A DNA stretch of 64,000 nucleotides from Scylla paramamosain (taxonomy: Eukaryota; Arthropoda; Malacostraca; Decapoda; Portunidae): NCBI RefSeq assembly GCF_035594125.1, contig NW_026973672.1, positions 1,108,501 through 1,172,500 on the forward strand, given 5' to 3'. The number at the start of each line of letters is the position of its first letter. Position 1 is the first letter of the stretch. Shown here in pieces: positions 1 through 14,140 of the stretch. The notes under the pieces are model-generated. The model did not search any database and was not told where the DNA came from. It saw only the letters and a program-made list of their open reading frames with translations. The position numbers were made by a program, and so were the translations under genes.

Positions 1-400
1 CAAGCTAAATGGTGCGAGCCGCGTGCCTTTCCTTGCGTGATTAATAAACGTGACGATGATGACTCGCAGTGAAGGAGACTTGCCCGTCGCTTCCCCAGCT
101 GATCGAACCTTCCCACACACACACACACACACACACACACTGACAGATGATGGATGCTCCTCCGTGTCAAGTATTTATTAATTGTGTACAGAAGGACATT
201 GATACGTGTTTGAGTGTTGGATGGGTTTTGGGCTGCAGAAGTAATGTAAAGGATTTTGTATCTAGGTTTGTTTGTTTTTTTCATTCCTTTTTTCACTATG
301 TGTGTAAAAAATAATACTAACTGACGGTTTGTTTGCAGGCGGAGTTGTAACATAAATGACATCGTATCTACGTTTGTCCGGTATTTCTTTCTTTATTTTT

Positions 401-495
<95 letters not shown>

Positions 496-1350
496 GTGCG
501 AGTATACATACATACACAGCACCATCCTGCACGCTTGTAGATGCATGCACGTACAAGTATGCACATGAATCCCAGCAAGTGTGCATTCCCGACTAATTCA
601 TCACTCACTGAAACATTCATGCTCCTTTGTTCGCCTGGACGCTGCTGGGGGGATAGTGGGGGCGGTGGGCTCCCTGGACCGGATGCGGCAGGTGATGCAT
701 CGCGGCGGCGCCTTAATGGGTTGTTTAGCGCGACGAGCAGATCCCCCCGACCCCCGCCAAGCAATGCAGGGCCTCCCAATCTGCCCGGGACAAAGGCACC
801 ATTGCAGTCTTGTCTCGCTTTATGATGGTGGGAGTAATGGATGGCCGGCGTGTTTGAATGAAGAGCTGCTGGGATGTGCCTTGCTGTGAGTCTTGCGTAT
901 GGAAGGAGATAAGTTGTGTTGCTTCTTTTCAGTAATCTGTTCATGGTGTAATGGTTGAGGCTAAGGTTATCTATTGGTTGGGGAGTTGAGAAGTGATAGG
1001 GTGTAGTGTCCTGTTTGGAGTGTTGGTAAGGAAGGAAGGATTGAGGCTATGTTGCTTCGCCTCTATAATGTTATAAAGTCAGTCATCATCATCATCATCG
1101 TCGTCAGCCATATAGACACAATACAGTGTCATGCCTATACTGCATGGCACTGTAAATTTATTAAAGTTTATCAGAAATACATCACCTTTCATTTCACATT
1201 CAAAAAGGTGACGTCACATTGAGTGCGTCACATCGCTCGGCTCACTCAGATAGCCATCACGCGCGCCCCTCCAGCCCCGCCATCTGCTTATGCAAAATGA
1301 GCCTCTTGCCTGCCTGCCTTGTGAGGAGAGCGGCGGCGTCTGTATCAGGA
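1..1350. other. Gene-free region with microsatellites
   Basis: No recognisable gene. It holds (CA)n at about 114-140, a long perfect (TG)n at about 404-493, a GC-rich stretch at about 620-830, and a short (CAT/CGT) run at about 1085-1104. Open frames crossing 393-944 are translated TG/CA repeat plus low-complexity sequence and resemble no family I know. Confidence 0.7.
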
Positions 1351-1507
1351 CAATATTCTGAAACACTTCTGCACTGCACCACTACTTTCAAAAGGCTCTA
1401 CGTAGTTGAAGGGACACGGGTTTTACAGGTGTTTTTAAGGTTAAAGAGACCCATTAACAAGATTTCTACGATATCAACAAGATAAACACTCTAAGAATCA
1501 GGCTAAC
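1351..1507 (+). repeat. Dispersed about 150 bp repeat, copy A
   Basis: Starts with an ATATTCTGAAACACTTC-like segment, continues through a TTCAAAAGGCTCTA / TTGAAG..GACACGGGTTTT core and ends with AACAAGATTTCTACG...ATAAACACTC. The same ordered blocks recur at 7044-7197 (-), 19021-19160 (+), 35989-36252 (-, partial, two pieces), 58118-58180 (+, 5' part only) and 61981-62120 (-). The order of blocks is kept while the sequence is diverged, as expected for an old interspersed family. Class unknown: I see no coding sequence, TIR or poly-A tail. Confidence 0.65.
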
Positions 1508-2063
1508 CATTTATGTGGCCTTCGAAAATAATACTAGTAAAATTACACGGTTTTTAAAGTTGCTTTCTTCTTGAATCCACTTGAATTATACTTCAGTCTA
1601 CTTGAAACCACTTGAAATTCACTCAAAACTCACTCATAAGCAACCACTGAAGAGTAACAGGGTAGAATCCACTGAAATTCCCCATAACTCACTATCGTAA
1701 CTCCCCAATTCAACGTACAATGCAAGCTAACAGGCTACATTCATCCTCACCTAATACAACACTTAATCAGGAGCGCGAGAGTCCAGCTTCCCTCGGCGCC
1801 TCTCGTCCAGCCCTTCACTGCTGTCCGGCACCTTCACTCCCTTCACTCTCCTGATTCCCTAACTCACGCCGGGCTCCTCGTTACCTTAGACTGCAGGACG
1901 TGTTTGCTCGATTAACTGGCAGTGTTGGTGCAGACGTAATTAGCGTCGCGACACACGGAATCATGTGCTCCCAGCCTCCTTACTTCACTAAGGAGGGATG
2001 TGTGTGTTGTATTGGGGGGAAATACGATGGTTTGTCTTCTTTTGTATTGGTGTGTTTTAGTGG

Positions 2064-2144
<81 letters not shown>

Positions 2145-2192
2145 GTTATTTAATCTTATCTACTGATGGTTGAAGCTACTAAAGTTGATGGC

Positions 2193-2248
<56 letters not shown>

Positions 2249-2377
2249 CGACGCAATAGGAGCAACAACAACAGAAATTTACCAAGCTGCAGTATATGAA
2301 ATTTAGAGTTTGTATTGCACCGTCTGCCATATCTGTCATCTTCACCACTGTCTTGAATCCCTTGACTGTTCTCTCTC

Positions 2378-2449
<72 letters not shown>

Positions 2450-2884
2450 CACGAGGAAGTGATGGATTATTGTGAAGACAGACGTACGATATCATAAGAC
2501 ACTATAAGACAACATACTTTAATGTACCTATTGAAAGAAGATGTGATAGATGAAATAATAAGAGAACTGCAAAAAAAATAAGATAAAAAAAATTACTCGT
2601 ATATATATACTCTAGTTAATTAGCATTGCAGTCCTCAGTGTAGAGTAAAATCCTGTAAAAAGTAATAATGAACACTAATTAAGGAGCTGAAAGACGGAGA
2701 GACGCCTTGGTGGTCTATGCGGTGCGGGAATAGAAGCAGGAAGGGAATGAAATGGCGCGGCGTCGCACTCAGCGGGACGCAACGAATGCATGGAATCTCA
2801 GTCGGGTCGACCATTGTGGCACGGAACGCTGAGGCGGAAAGCGACGAAGTAAATCTTATAAAATACGGACAGTGCACCGACCGA
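1508..2884. other. Gene-free region with TG and CAA tracts
   Basis: AT-rich anonymous sequence, then (TG)n at about 2068-2140, (CAA)n at about 2190-2249 and a second (TG)n at about 2382-2446. Nothing protein-like was recognised. Confidence 0.7.
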
Positions 2885-3130
2885 ATGGTGTAGTGGAAGG
2901 TCAAATGAAAGACCGCCACACACAAATGCTGTATGTCTGAACTCTATCCAGAAGGGTCAAATAACAGAGCGGGGCTGATGACCAGGGCGAGGTAATGTAA
3001 AACCCCCCATGATGATGTACAGGAAGGCCACATGAAAGACTGTCACACCTAAATGATTCACATCTGAACACTCTATTCACGTGGGTGAAATAAGAGGGAA
3101 CCGCTGATGGCCAAGCAGGGGCGTATTACT
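2885..3130. repeat. Decayed tandem duplication, about 127 bp
   Basis: Two diverged direct copies. GGAAGG-T/C-CA-ATGAAAGAC begins at 2895 and again at 3022. Both are followed in the same order by a CACAC..AAATG block, a TCTGAAC-CTCTAT block and a GGG-TGAAATAA / GCTGATG-CCA block. Confidence 0.6.
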
Positions 3131-3930
3131 GCTTTCTGAAATTGGATGTGACCTAATCTTATCTTACTTCCTTCCTTTTTCCTTCCCCTGCCTATCCCAA
3201 CTTAACGAAAAGTAAGAAACGAAGACTGAATTGAAGCGTACTATTCTAAAATTTGAACCAACGTAATCTAACATAACGGAATAGTTCAGCCAGATATGAA
3301 ATTTAAAGTGTATGTGGATGAAAGCTCATACATGTACCTACATGAGAATAAACACACACTCAAATCAATCTGCAAATACGTTTTACGAGTACAATTACAA
3401 CTTGAAACTCTGGATACACGTTCAGCGATGAAATAAAAAAAAACAAGTCACAATATTCTTTCAATCCAAATACCCAATGTGTGTGTGCCACAATTTCAGC
3501 AGTGCTGCGAACAAGGATTCAAAGGATTGTTAGAATTTAAACAAGACACCCAGAATCTCGACAGAAATAGGATCCACCAGTGGCTGGAGTGATTTATTGA
3601 AGCTAGGCGGCGGACAGTGTGGTCAGTGTACTCGGGGAGGAGGCAACGACAGGGGCAGCGACTCACTGAGAATGGAACGTTGTGGATGGTAACGAATTTA
3701 TCTTACTTCCCTTTAGTGGCGTTGACCTGCGTGGGCCTCGCTTAGTGTGTGCAGTGTGGCTCCGTGACTAGAGGAAGTGGGAGAGAAAATCTTCGTTGGA
3801 GTGACAGGTGGCTGCGGGAGCCTCACTACACTGAAGTTTACGTACATTATGTCGTACATGTAGCAGAATAGGAGAATATGCCCAGTGTAAAGGGCAAGCA
3901 TCATTATTGTGACGAGGAGGCTTGTTCTGT
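3131..3930. other. Gene-free region
   Basis: AT-rich anonymous sequence with no long microsatellite. The short open frame at 3713-3904 (-) has no recognisable feature. Confidence 0.6.
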
Positions 3931-4496
3931 GGGGAAAGTTACAAGGAAATTCAAGATATGAAAGTCTTCATATGCTCGGGCTGGGAGAGGAGAGAAACAG
4001 GTGTGCCTTGTCGAGTGTTGGAGAGTACATGTGTACCATTATTGAGGAAACTTGTTGTCTGGGAAAGTTACAAGGAAACTCAAGATAACCATAGTCTTCT
4101 ACAAGATACACATACCCTGTTTCTCGTGGCCAAACACACTCAAGCGTACAGTACATTTGTGTCGGAACACGTGTAAAAGGTGCACGTTAGAGAAATATGT
4201 ACTAATACTGTGGCAAAGAGACTAGTTCTGTAAAGTTAGAAGGAAACTCAAGATAATTATAGTCTACAAGATGCACATATGCCCTACCTGGTTAAGAGCG
4301 GACTTGAATGGGTGTGCCTTATTATTCATAGAGGAGTGAGTAATAGAAAGCATGTACCAGTATTGTGCCAGAGACCTGATCTTTGGGGAAGTTAAAAGGA
4401 CTCTTAAAATAACCATAGACTTTTGCAAACTATATTTATACCTTGTTACCCTGTCTGCCTTGGAGACGAGAGAAATAGGCGAGTCTTATCACTCCG

Positions 4497-4500
<4 letters not shown>
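3931..4500. repeat. Decayed tandem array, four units of 129-168 bp
   Basis: A GGAAAGTTACAAGGAAACTC-like block occurs at 3933, 4062, 4230 and 4385, spaced 129, 168 and 155 bp. In each unit it is followed by an AAGATAACCATAGTCTTCTA-like block and a later GGAGA..GAAA-AGG-G-G-CTT block. The units are clearly related but strongly diverged. The array ends in (GA)n at about 4498-4547. Confidence 0.65.
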
Positions 4501-4548
<48 letters not shown>

Positions 4549-4800
4549 ACTGGAAGCAAGGAATAAACAAAGGCTTGGTGTGCGGCGTTCCTTCAAGTTT
4601 CAGGATTGCAAAACAGGCAAATTCAATTTAGCTCTAAAGGCAACCTGATATTCCGCTCTTGAAAAATGTGAAAAGTCATGGAAAATAAGAAATGCACCGA
4701 AGGAGTCTGGTCCAGAATTTGCCGGCGAGAAGAATAAGGGAGAGAATGTGCGACTCTTTATATACTGAGTGACGAACGCAACATTTCTCGGCTATGAGAA

Positions 4801-5000
4801 GACGACCTCCACCTCAACACAACCACCAAGACTTTCGACCTTAACAGTGACCAACACGACCGTCACTTTGCTATATATAGACCACCACGACCCTACACCT
4901 TAACACAACGACCGACATGACTTTTGACCTTAACTCAACGACCAACACGCCCTTCGATCTTAACACAACGACCAACACGACCCTTCACCTCGACCTCGAA
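4801..5000. repeat. Minisatellite, unit about 33 bp
   Basis: Several imperfect repeats of the pattern CAACACGACC-TTCGACCTTAACACAACGAC. The best copies lie at about 4880-4990 and more diverged ones begin near 4810. Confidence 0.7.
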
Positions 5001-5049
5001 AATTTTGGGAAGGCCTAAATTGCAATACACCAGTCTTCGACGATCGGAG

Positions 5050-5610
5050 AAAAGAAAATGAATAGCAAAATATTACAATAAACTCACAAGTAACAAGAGG
5101 ACGCAATAAGCAGACTCTTATTTAATGACTAAAATACTGGGGACATAAATTTCAATGCATAAATTCTGTACATACGAGAAAGCAAATTAAAACCACAATT
5201 TTATAATAACCACAAGGAGACAAGAATCAGGCACTTCTCCAATAACGACAATATTGCAGGGACAGAAGCTATTACCCATCCCATACGTGTTGAAATATGT
5301 AATGAGCATGATATCAAACACTCAGCGGGTCTCCGTTAACAAGGCTGATAATACTGAACCGGAGACAGGGAGAGGCACTGACTGACTGACTTACCGGATA
5401 GTAAAAACAATAACAAATAACTGATGCTATACAATAAATAAACATTTGAACTATCTGAAACACGTAGTAGAATATAAATTACCTTTTACCACAGAAATTA
5501 CGACAAAAATTAAAACTACAATACTACAAACCAAAAATAACACAAGAACGTAAAATGCAGGAACAAATTTGATTGTATTTGATAACGAAATCACTGGAGA
5601 CACAAGATGC
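5050..5610. repeat. Decayed tandem array, unit about 130-150 bp
   Basis: Blocks GAAA-CAAA/AATTA..ACCACAA, ACAAG-GGAC-CAATAA and AATACTGGGGACA recur in order near 5051, 5180 and 5484. A looser match is near 5400. AT-rich and strongly diverged. The overlapping minus-strand frames at 5451-5850 are not gene-like. Confidence 0.45.
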
Positions 5611-6568
<958 letters not shown>

Positions 6569-6860
6569 CCAGCTTCTCCGCTTTTAACCTTCCTAGTCAT
6601 TGCAGACCGGTACTGGATCAAACTAGACTGGATTGTATAGGAGAGGATAAGAAAGGACTGAAGTGAACACGAATAAGGTGAACTGGAAATAAGAGGAGTG
6701 GAGTGAAATAGGCTGGGCTGGAACTGACAAGATTGCACAGGAGTAAGGTGACCAGTTGCTTCTTCCTTTGCTTTTAACCTTCTCAGCCATTGCAGATCAG
6801 TCCCCATTGAACACTCACTCTTGTTAGGATCTGCCCCTCCTTTCTCTGCTTTTACTAATC
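6569..6860. repeat. Decayed duplication, spacing about 190 bp
   Basis: GCTTTTAACCTTC-AG-CATTGCAGA occurs near 6579 and near 6769 with flanking CCAG-T-CTTC similarity. The sequence between is purine-rich with GGACTGGA-type short repeats. Confidence 0.5.
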
Positions 6861-6959
6861 ACCTACATCTTTCACATACTTTTACAATACTCGAATCGTT
6901 CTGTAGTTTCCAAAATACACAAGTAATCTGAAGATACAGAAGCATCCACCAGAGAGTGC

Positions 6960-7001
6960 CCAAGGATCTGCCCGTCCGGTACTGGTGCAGTATTCAGAAA
7001 C
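6960..7001 (+). repeat. Exact 42 bp direct repeat, copy 1
   Basis: All 42 bases are identical to 8121-8162, while the flanks differ on both sides. It ends in GTATTCAGAAAC, the type of end seen next to the dispersed repeat family, which follows at 7044. Confidence 0.9.
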
Positions 7002-7043
7002 TTTTTGCTCTCACCACGACTCTTATCCAAGGCCACGGTGAGG

Positions 7044-7197
7044 ATTAGCCGCGTTTTCAAGTGTTTCCCCTGTAAATAGAGTATAAATCTCGTTAATCTG
7101 TTACTAAAGCCACGAAAACACCCTTAAAAACCCATGTCACTTTAATTAGTCTTTTGGAAGTAGTAGAGTTGTGGGCAGAAGCGTTTCAGAATATGGT
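7044..7197 (-). repeat. Dispersed about 150 bp repeat, copy B
   Basis: Reverse-complement copy of the family at 1351-1507. Read on the minus strand it runs CCATATTCTGAAACGCTTC, ..TTCCAAAAGACTA.., AAAGTGACATGGGTTTTTAA, GGGTGTTTTCGTGGCTTTAG, AACGAGATTTATAC, ACACTTGAAAACGCGGCTAA. This is the most complete copy in the window. Confidence 0.7.
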
Positions 7198-8120
<923 letters not shown>

Positions 8121-8162
8121 CCAAGGATCTGCCCGTCCGGTACTGGTGCAGTATTCAGAAAC
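8121..8162 (+). repeat. Exact 42 bp direct repeat, copy 2
   Basis: Identical to 6960-7001 over 42 bases and in the same orientation, 1161 bp downstream. Confidence 0.9.
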
Positions 8163-9455
8163 CTTATCTATTTTAGCTATATGTTTGCAATGTTATCCAT
8201 AACTTACACATGTACAAACAAAAGTAAATTAATAAACTGAATTAAAAAAATAAATAGGTGGCTGGTTCATTTATATACATTACTTTATTGAAAATCGGTA
8301 AAGTGTTTATTCCACACGAAACATCCACGCCAATTCTCCCCACACTCCCAGACGCCATCACTGCCTTAACAAACTCCAGCACTCCCAAGTTTACTTTAGT
8401 TCCACTTGAATGGCGAGTCTTGAAGCAAAAAACAGATTAATTTAACTTTACATTTCATCTCCCGTCCCACTGGAAGCTCACGCCCTTCCCTCCCTGAGTT
8501 AGGGTGTCGCGCCGCCCCCTGCCTGTGATACACTCGCCCTCCATAAAAGATATCGCCGTCTGTTTTTTTCCCCCGCACACTTTTTCATGATCTCCGCCAC
8601 CACTGTCTCCCCCTTTTACTCCGGCACGGGGAAAATCCAAACTGACTCTTCCCAACCCGTGAAATCCCGCTTGCAAAAAACAAACCTTTTCACATGAGAG
8701 CCGCGGCGGGGAGGCACCACACCTCTGCCGACACATTTTTAAGGCAACAGGTAAGGGTAACGCTAACAAAGAGGCTTCAGAGGAGCACACGAGCTGCAGC
8801 AAGGCAAGAGTGTGGCGTTTTATCGAAGCAGTAACGTGAAGAGACTCTTGAGAAATGTGTCCGTATTCTGAAATGCACTGTTCTTATTATTCTATAGTGG
8901 AGAGATTCTGGCCCTCTGGCTCTGGGCTACAAGACAGAAAAAAGGCTCAGTGATGGTGCTAGTCCTTAAAGAGTAGAGCCAAAAGGATCTTGAAAGGCCA
9001 CAGATGATTTAGTCAGGTCGTAATAGGTATTTTTCTCATTAATTATTTGAATCCACAGTATTTTTCTCCAGAATCCGTTAAATACAGCCATCGTAAGGCA
9101 CCATAACGTCACAGAGAACAAGACATCATGACATCAGAAACACGCGGAATGTGGAATAAACACTACGTAGAATATCTGTAGAAGCAAATAAATATCAAGA
9201 GTGTAGAACAAGATGCCCTGCTAAGTACTACCAGCGGAACATTAGGGAGAAAACACCATTGCGCGAGCTTAGAAAGAGATAGAATGATGGAATAATGGAA
9301 GCAACAGGTGCAAGAATCAATTTAATCACAGAAAATTTAAACAGCAATACAGAATTTACTTTACTAAACAGCATCTAATTTTCTGTTGGCAGTAAGTGCA
9401 GACGCAAAACAACGAAGAAGAAGAGTAGGATAAACCAATAAAAGAGCATATACGA
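8163..9455. other. Gene-free region
   Basis: Anonymous sequence without long microsatellites. GC content is higher at about 8450-8720. Minus-strand frames of 60-115 codons at 8396-8802 show no known domain. Confidence 0.6.
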
Positions 9456-9790
9456 GTAATAACAAAAGAAAATAGAGACTGCAAAACCCCAGTTGACCCA
9501 CACACAGCGACTTTTGACATTCCCACAAACTGAACTGAACAACGAAAGAGAAAGAAGAGCAACATCACGAAGACAAAACAAGAAAGAACAAGGCAAGACA
9601 ACTTCAGATGCATATAAAAACAAAAGAAAACAGTGACTACAAAAGCCAACTGACCAACAGGCGGAGACTTCTGACATTCGCACGAGCAATACTGGACAGG
9701 ACAACACAGTGAAAGAAGAGAAACATTACTGGACTGGACAGCAGAGAAAGGTGATGACATTGTGAGAAATTGGATGTAGGTGGTGAAGAG
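9456..9790. repeat. Decayed tandem duplication, unit about 158 bp
   Basis: ACAAAAGAAAA-AG-GACT-CAAAA-CC begins at 9462 and at 9620. The later blocks CTTTTGACATTC / CTTCTGACATTC and GAAAGAAGAG-AACAT recur at matching offsets. The minus-strand frames of 110 and 147 codons over this stretch arise from the repeat and show no conserved domain. Confidence 0.6.
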
Positions 9791-10681
9791 GGCAGGCACA
9801 GTCCTCTGAAAAAGCTACTGCGAGACTAGTCAGGAATAAAGTACACATTTCTCAGGTCGTGTTCCCTTCACCTACCTCCAACAGGGTGAATGTAGGATGA
9901 TGATCATTACTGGATGAAAAAACAGAGTGAACATGAAGAACTGCTTGTTGGAGATCTGCTCGGCATCACGGCTGGCAGCTTTAGCATATCTGAGGAGAAA
10001 GGTGAGGAAATAAAGGTTACAACTGGATCTGATTGCCTTTAAAAGCTGCTGTATTCAGGCAACGTCTCACAATAATTTGAAAGGTGACCTTTATATCTGC
10101 CTGCCTGTCTGTCTGTCAGTCTGTCTGGGTGTTAGTCCATCAGTGTGTCATGTTAAGGATCAGTGTCAAGCTTTGTGTCCTGTTGCTCTGTTCCTTTTGG
10201 TCTACGAACTCCCTTGGTGTGAGTTCGAATCCCTTCATAGCTTTTAGTTACTGAGTTTTTTGCAATTAGATTTTTCACTCAGCCACTGATCAATCACTGT
10301 GTAAATTTGCAGAAACTTTATCATAGAAATATACTGTGTTCTTTTCAGCTATTACCTGACTTCATGCAGAATACGCTCTGCTTTAATTGCTGTTAATGAG
10401 TTACCTCCAAATATAGGAGGAATTCTCATTTGTATAATTATTCTACTATTAGAGTTGTCATAGTTTCTTATTTCTCAATACTATTTTTTTCTATTAATCT
10501 AATTTATTCATTATTGATATATTTTTAAGCTATGTCACATTCCACATCAGTTTCAGCATGCCTTTATTTATATATTCTTTTATCTATTATTACTTTTGAA
10601 CACTCCACTATTAAATTATGTCCTGTAGCGACTCGATTAACTCAACATTTCCAATTTTTCAATGCTTATTTATATATTTTC
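9791..10681. other. Gene-free AT-rich region
   Basis: Anonymous sequence with a short CTGTCTGTC-type run near 10100-10130. About 10528-10680 resembles 11147-11290 in several ordered blocks (AAGC-ATGT-A-ATT-CA..TCAGTTTCA, then ACATTTCCA), which suggests an old local duplication flanking the retrotransposon insertion. Confidence 0.5.
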
Positions 10682-10719
10682 GTCCCTTTCCATAATTCGG
10701 AGCTTCCTTGAATTTGTGT
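10682..10719 (+). repeat. 38 bp inverted repeat, outer arm
   Basis: Perfect reverse complement of 11385-11422, which is the stretch between the (TG)n/(AC)n tract and the first retrotransposon-derived bases. The inner end is GTGT, matching the ACAC of the other arm. Confidence 0.95.
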
Positions 10720-11293
10720 TGGAATGCTTCCCTGCACTCAGAAGTCATGATTACCTGAGCCAGAAAGTGTTCCTTCTTCCGCTGCCTTCCTGGAACTGAA
10801 CCTTTACACACTGATCCCTGGCTTAGCATTATGTGTCTGTCTTTAGCAGCAGCATTACTCGTAAGTCCTGCACTTGTATTCTGTTACACGATTATTTCAT
10901 CCTATCCAAACAGATCACCATGCATTTACAATAATATTTATGGGACTTATCCAAACTTTGATATTAATAACCGCTCCCCGCCAGTCTAATTAATTTATGG
11001 TATTAGCGATTAATTTTTACCGCAGGGACTTGAACTCTTCACTTCAACGACACACAGACTAGGACGCGCCATTCTCTATGTACTGCCGCCTTTCCCAAAA
11101 TACCAAGAGGTCACTGGGCTGCTGCACTACACTATAGCTGATATGTTTATTTTATGAATTTAAGCCATGTTATATTTCATGTCAGTTTCATTATTTTTTT
11201 TTCTTTTGCTATAAAATATTTCCATTAATCCTAAATAACGAGATGGTTGACTAACAATTTCCATTTATTTATCTTATTTCCATTCAGTTTTAA

Positions 11294-11296
<3 letters not shown>

Positions 11297-11373
<77 letters not shown>

Positions 11374-11384
11374 GACACACACAC
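11297..11384. repeat. (TG)n tract followed by short (AC)n at retrotransposon 5' side
   Basis: A perfect TG tract to about 11370 switches through AATG to (AC)n at about 11374-11388. The strand switch sits exactly at the retrotransposon 5' junction. Confidence 0.9.
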
Positions 11385-11422
11385 ACACAAATTCAAGGAA
11401 GCTCCGAATTATGGAAAGGGAC
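11385..11422 (-). repeat. 38 bp inverted repeat, arm at retroelement 5' junction
   Basis: Perfect inverted copy of 10682-10719, inserted between (AC)n and the retrotransposon body. Homology with the second copy of the element (coding NF-x-x-NI) begins directly after it, so these bases look like filler captured from the flank. Confidence 0.9.
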
Positions 11423-13544
11423 AGCAACTTTGCCCAAAATATTTCTGATGTCTTGTATGAGTGTGCGAGAAGCAGCCGTGTAGTGAGGGATGAGGGTCGA
11501 GTCAGTACTCAGAGTGACAGCAGCCTGGCCCGCTGGAACAGGCTGCTTCTAGACAGGGATGATAGAAGAGTGTGGCAGGCCATTAATTGGAAAGGTTGTT
11601 TGCAGGAGGATACCCGTACAGGTGTCAGGCCTACTGATGAAGAATTTAAGAATTTCTATGAAGAATTAATGGGTGCTGCCAGAAATAATATCACTGAAGA
11701 ATACAGGGACTCGTCGGTTTCGATTCCTGTTTTAGATGATCCGATCACCCTTGGCGAGGTCAGTACTCAGGTTAATAACATTAAAGCGGACAAAGCTTGT
11801 GGTCCGGACGGTATTGCACCTGGAGTTTTGAAGTTGTTACCTCTTCACTGGCTAATGCTCATCGTATCACTGTTTAATATGGTTTTTACTACAGCACAGT
11901 ATCCTGTATCTTGGACTAGGGCTAAAGTTTTCACCATACACAAAAAAGGTGACCAGAGAGACGCAAGAAACTATAGAGGCATTAGTATAATAAACAGCAT
12001 TTCCAAATTATTTGATATGGTGTTGTGTTCGAGGTTAGAACGTTGGTTCACGCCGTATCGGGAACAAGCGGGGGCACAAAGAGGACGCGGTTGTCTAGAG
12101 CACGTTGTGACGTTGCGTATTTTAACTGATTTAGCCAGAAAGAAGAAAAAGAAATTATTTGTTACTTTTATTGATTTTAGCCAAGCATACGATTTGGTGC
12201 CAAGGCATATTTTAATACGAATTTTGAAACGTTTAGGTTGTGGAGTGGTGATGTTGGGTGTTATTGGAGCCATGTATAGTGTGACCGAGAGTGTCATTGG
12301 TACCGCAGTTTTCGCTACCACCCTGGGAGTTCGCCAAGGCTCTCCAACATCCTGCCTACTTTTTGTAATTTATGTTAATGATTTGATTAAATTAGTGAAA
12401 GAAAACTGTGAGGATGACAGCTTTTTAAAATGGTTACACGTCCTGATACTCATGGATGACACCGTGCTGCTGTCAACATCGCGTGATAGAATGATTAGGA
12501 AGCTTTCGCTCACGAAACGATTTTGTGAGGAGTACGGAATGAAGGTGAACGCATCTAAGACGAAATTCTTTGTGATACACGGCACTCCAGAGGACAACGA
12601 GTCTCTACATATTGACGGGTTAGTGGTTGAACGGTGCACCCGCTATATATATCTGGGCTCCCCTTTCACAGCTGATGGATCGGTCTCAGCATCAGTCAGG
12701 GCTCATGCCGATTCTAAGATGGGTCACGTTATGAAATTTATTTCATTTTTAAAAAAGAATAATGATATTCCTTTTCAAATAAAAAAAACGCGTTTTTGAT
12801 GCTTGTTTAATGTCCGCTATTCTATACGGCTGTGAGTCCTGGCTGAATGCGGATCTAAGGCCAGTTATAAAACTCTACAATTGGTCACTTAAATGCTTAC
12901 TAGACGTGAGACTTACAACGTGTAATGATGTTTGCTACCTGGAGACTGGTTATCCACCTCTACAGGCATTAGTTAGGAGCAGGCAGAGACACTTCTTTTC
13001 TAAGATGTGGAAGGAGAGACAGAGAATGCAGGATGACCCACTTGCACTGTCCTTAAAGATTTCCATGAATCATGATTACCAGACTCGAGCTTATATAGAC
13101 AACTTGTTACATGTTGTACACGATGACATAGAAGAGGGAGTCAGGGAGTTAAAAGTTGGTATCTTACACTCAACTTCATCAAAGCGTATAACGTATAAAG
13201 AAATCAACCCCGACCTTTCTGTTCACTCAGTATATAAAGGAAAGACACATGTAAATGAACACCATCGAGCTGCGTTCACGAGGTTCCGTGTGTCCGCCCA
13301 TTCCCTCGCAGTAGAGGTGGGAAGGTGGAACAGAAGGGGTCGGGGAAGATTGCCATTAGAAGAAAGACTTTGTCCATGTGGTGAAATACAAACAGAACCA
13401 CATGTAACACAACACTGCATCCTCACCGAACATCTGAGAGAAATGTATAACTTTGCTAATATTCAAGACCTATTCTCAGATAAATATGATAATAATGAAA
13501 GATGTTGTATAATATATAAAATTTTGGATGTATTTAAGACCTAA
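11423..13544 (+). pseudogene. Reverse transcriptase of non-LTR element, frameshifted
   Basis: Encodes the reverse transcriptase and C-terminal part of a non-LTR polyprotein. Visible in order: a GPDGI block near 11802; KKGD..NYRGI near 11944-11981; FIDFSQAYD near 12168-12194 (RT motif A); VRQGSPTS near 12328-12352; LMDD near 12450-12461 at the place of the usual (F/Y)xDD catalytic box; YLGSPFTADGS near 12649; ILYGCESW near 12817; and a C-x-C-x7-H-x4-C zinc-finger-like cluster near 13372-13420. The frame breaks once in the A-tract at about 12781-12788, consistent with a one-base insertion. Apart from that the frame is open to the stop at 13542, so the copy looks fairly young. It begins inside the coding sequence with no start codon of its own; the ATG in the TG tract is fortuitous. 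About 55% similar by eye to copy 2, which keeps 5' sequence absent here. Confidence 0.9.
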
Positions 13545-14140
13545 TATAGTTCGTTGTTGTTGTTTTGTAAGAAATATTGATAGTTGCTTTTATCATTATT
13601 GTTTTTAGTTCGTTGTATAATATATAAATTTCATGATGTGTTTATAACCCTTTTATAGTATGTTGATTTTCTGAGGAAATGTTGGTAGTTTGTTTTGATT
13701 ACCATTGTTTTGAGTTCTTTTTTAGCTATTACTTTTTTATGTTCAATTTGTGTCTTTTATTGAAGGATGTCTTTATTGCACGCGTTTGTAATAGTGTCTT
13801 TTGATATTGCCTATGGTCTCTTTCTTATATATTCTTCTAAATAATCCTTTTAAGTTTTGTTTGTTATTGTAAATTTTTTTTTTTTTTTTTTTTTTTTTAT
13901 CGTGTTAGTTGTATTAGATTTCATCTTTAATATTGTTTAAGATTTGAGATCAGTGTACGTTTTACAGTTTTATCTACATTAGTTTAATGCTTCTGTTTTA
14001 GTTTTTAGTTCTAATTTTAGTTTTTTTTTACTATCAGTTATTTTTATGGACTACAGTGGTTGTGAATTGTCTTAAAAATTAATATTTATTAATCAGATTT
14101 CTATTTGTACATTGTTGCTGTGGTCAATAAACATATAATA
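11423..14140 (+). mobile_element. 5'-truncated non-LTR retrotransposon in (TG)n, copy 1
   Basis: Body of about 2.7 kb with reverse-transcriptase coding sequence and a 3' UTR at about 13545-14132 ending TGTTGCTGTGGTCAATAAAC. The same terminal sequence ends the copy at 36990-40159. There is no poly-A tail; after ATATAATAA the sequence runs straight into (TG)n at 14141. TG tracts flank both sides, so the element lies inside one original microsatellite with its sense strand on the TG strand. Truncation removed the endonuclease. Reported precedents for microsatellite-targeting non-LTR elements include members of the R1 clade; assigning this element to a clade needs a phylogeny. Confidence 0.88.

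Noticed and set aside
393..944. 183-codon minus-strand open frame
   Set aside because: About a third is translated (TG)n and the rest is low complexity with no known domain, start context or splice support.
9356..9799. 147-codon minus-strand frame
   Set aside because: Lies on a decayed 158 bp duplication; no domain and no conservation of frame between the two units.
10215..10240. tRNA B-box-like GAGTTCGAATCCC
   Set aside because: No cloverleaf, A box or amino-acid stem can be drawn around it; a single short word is weak evidence for a tRNA or SINE.
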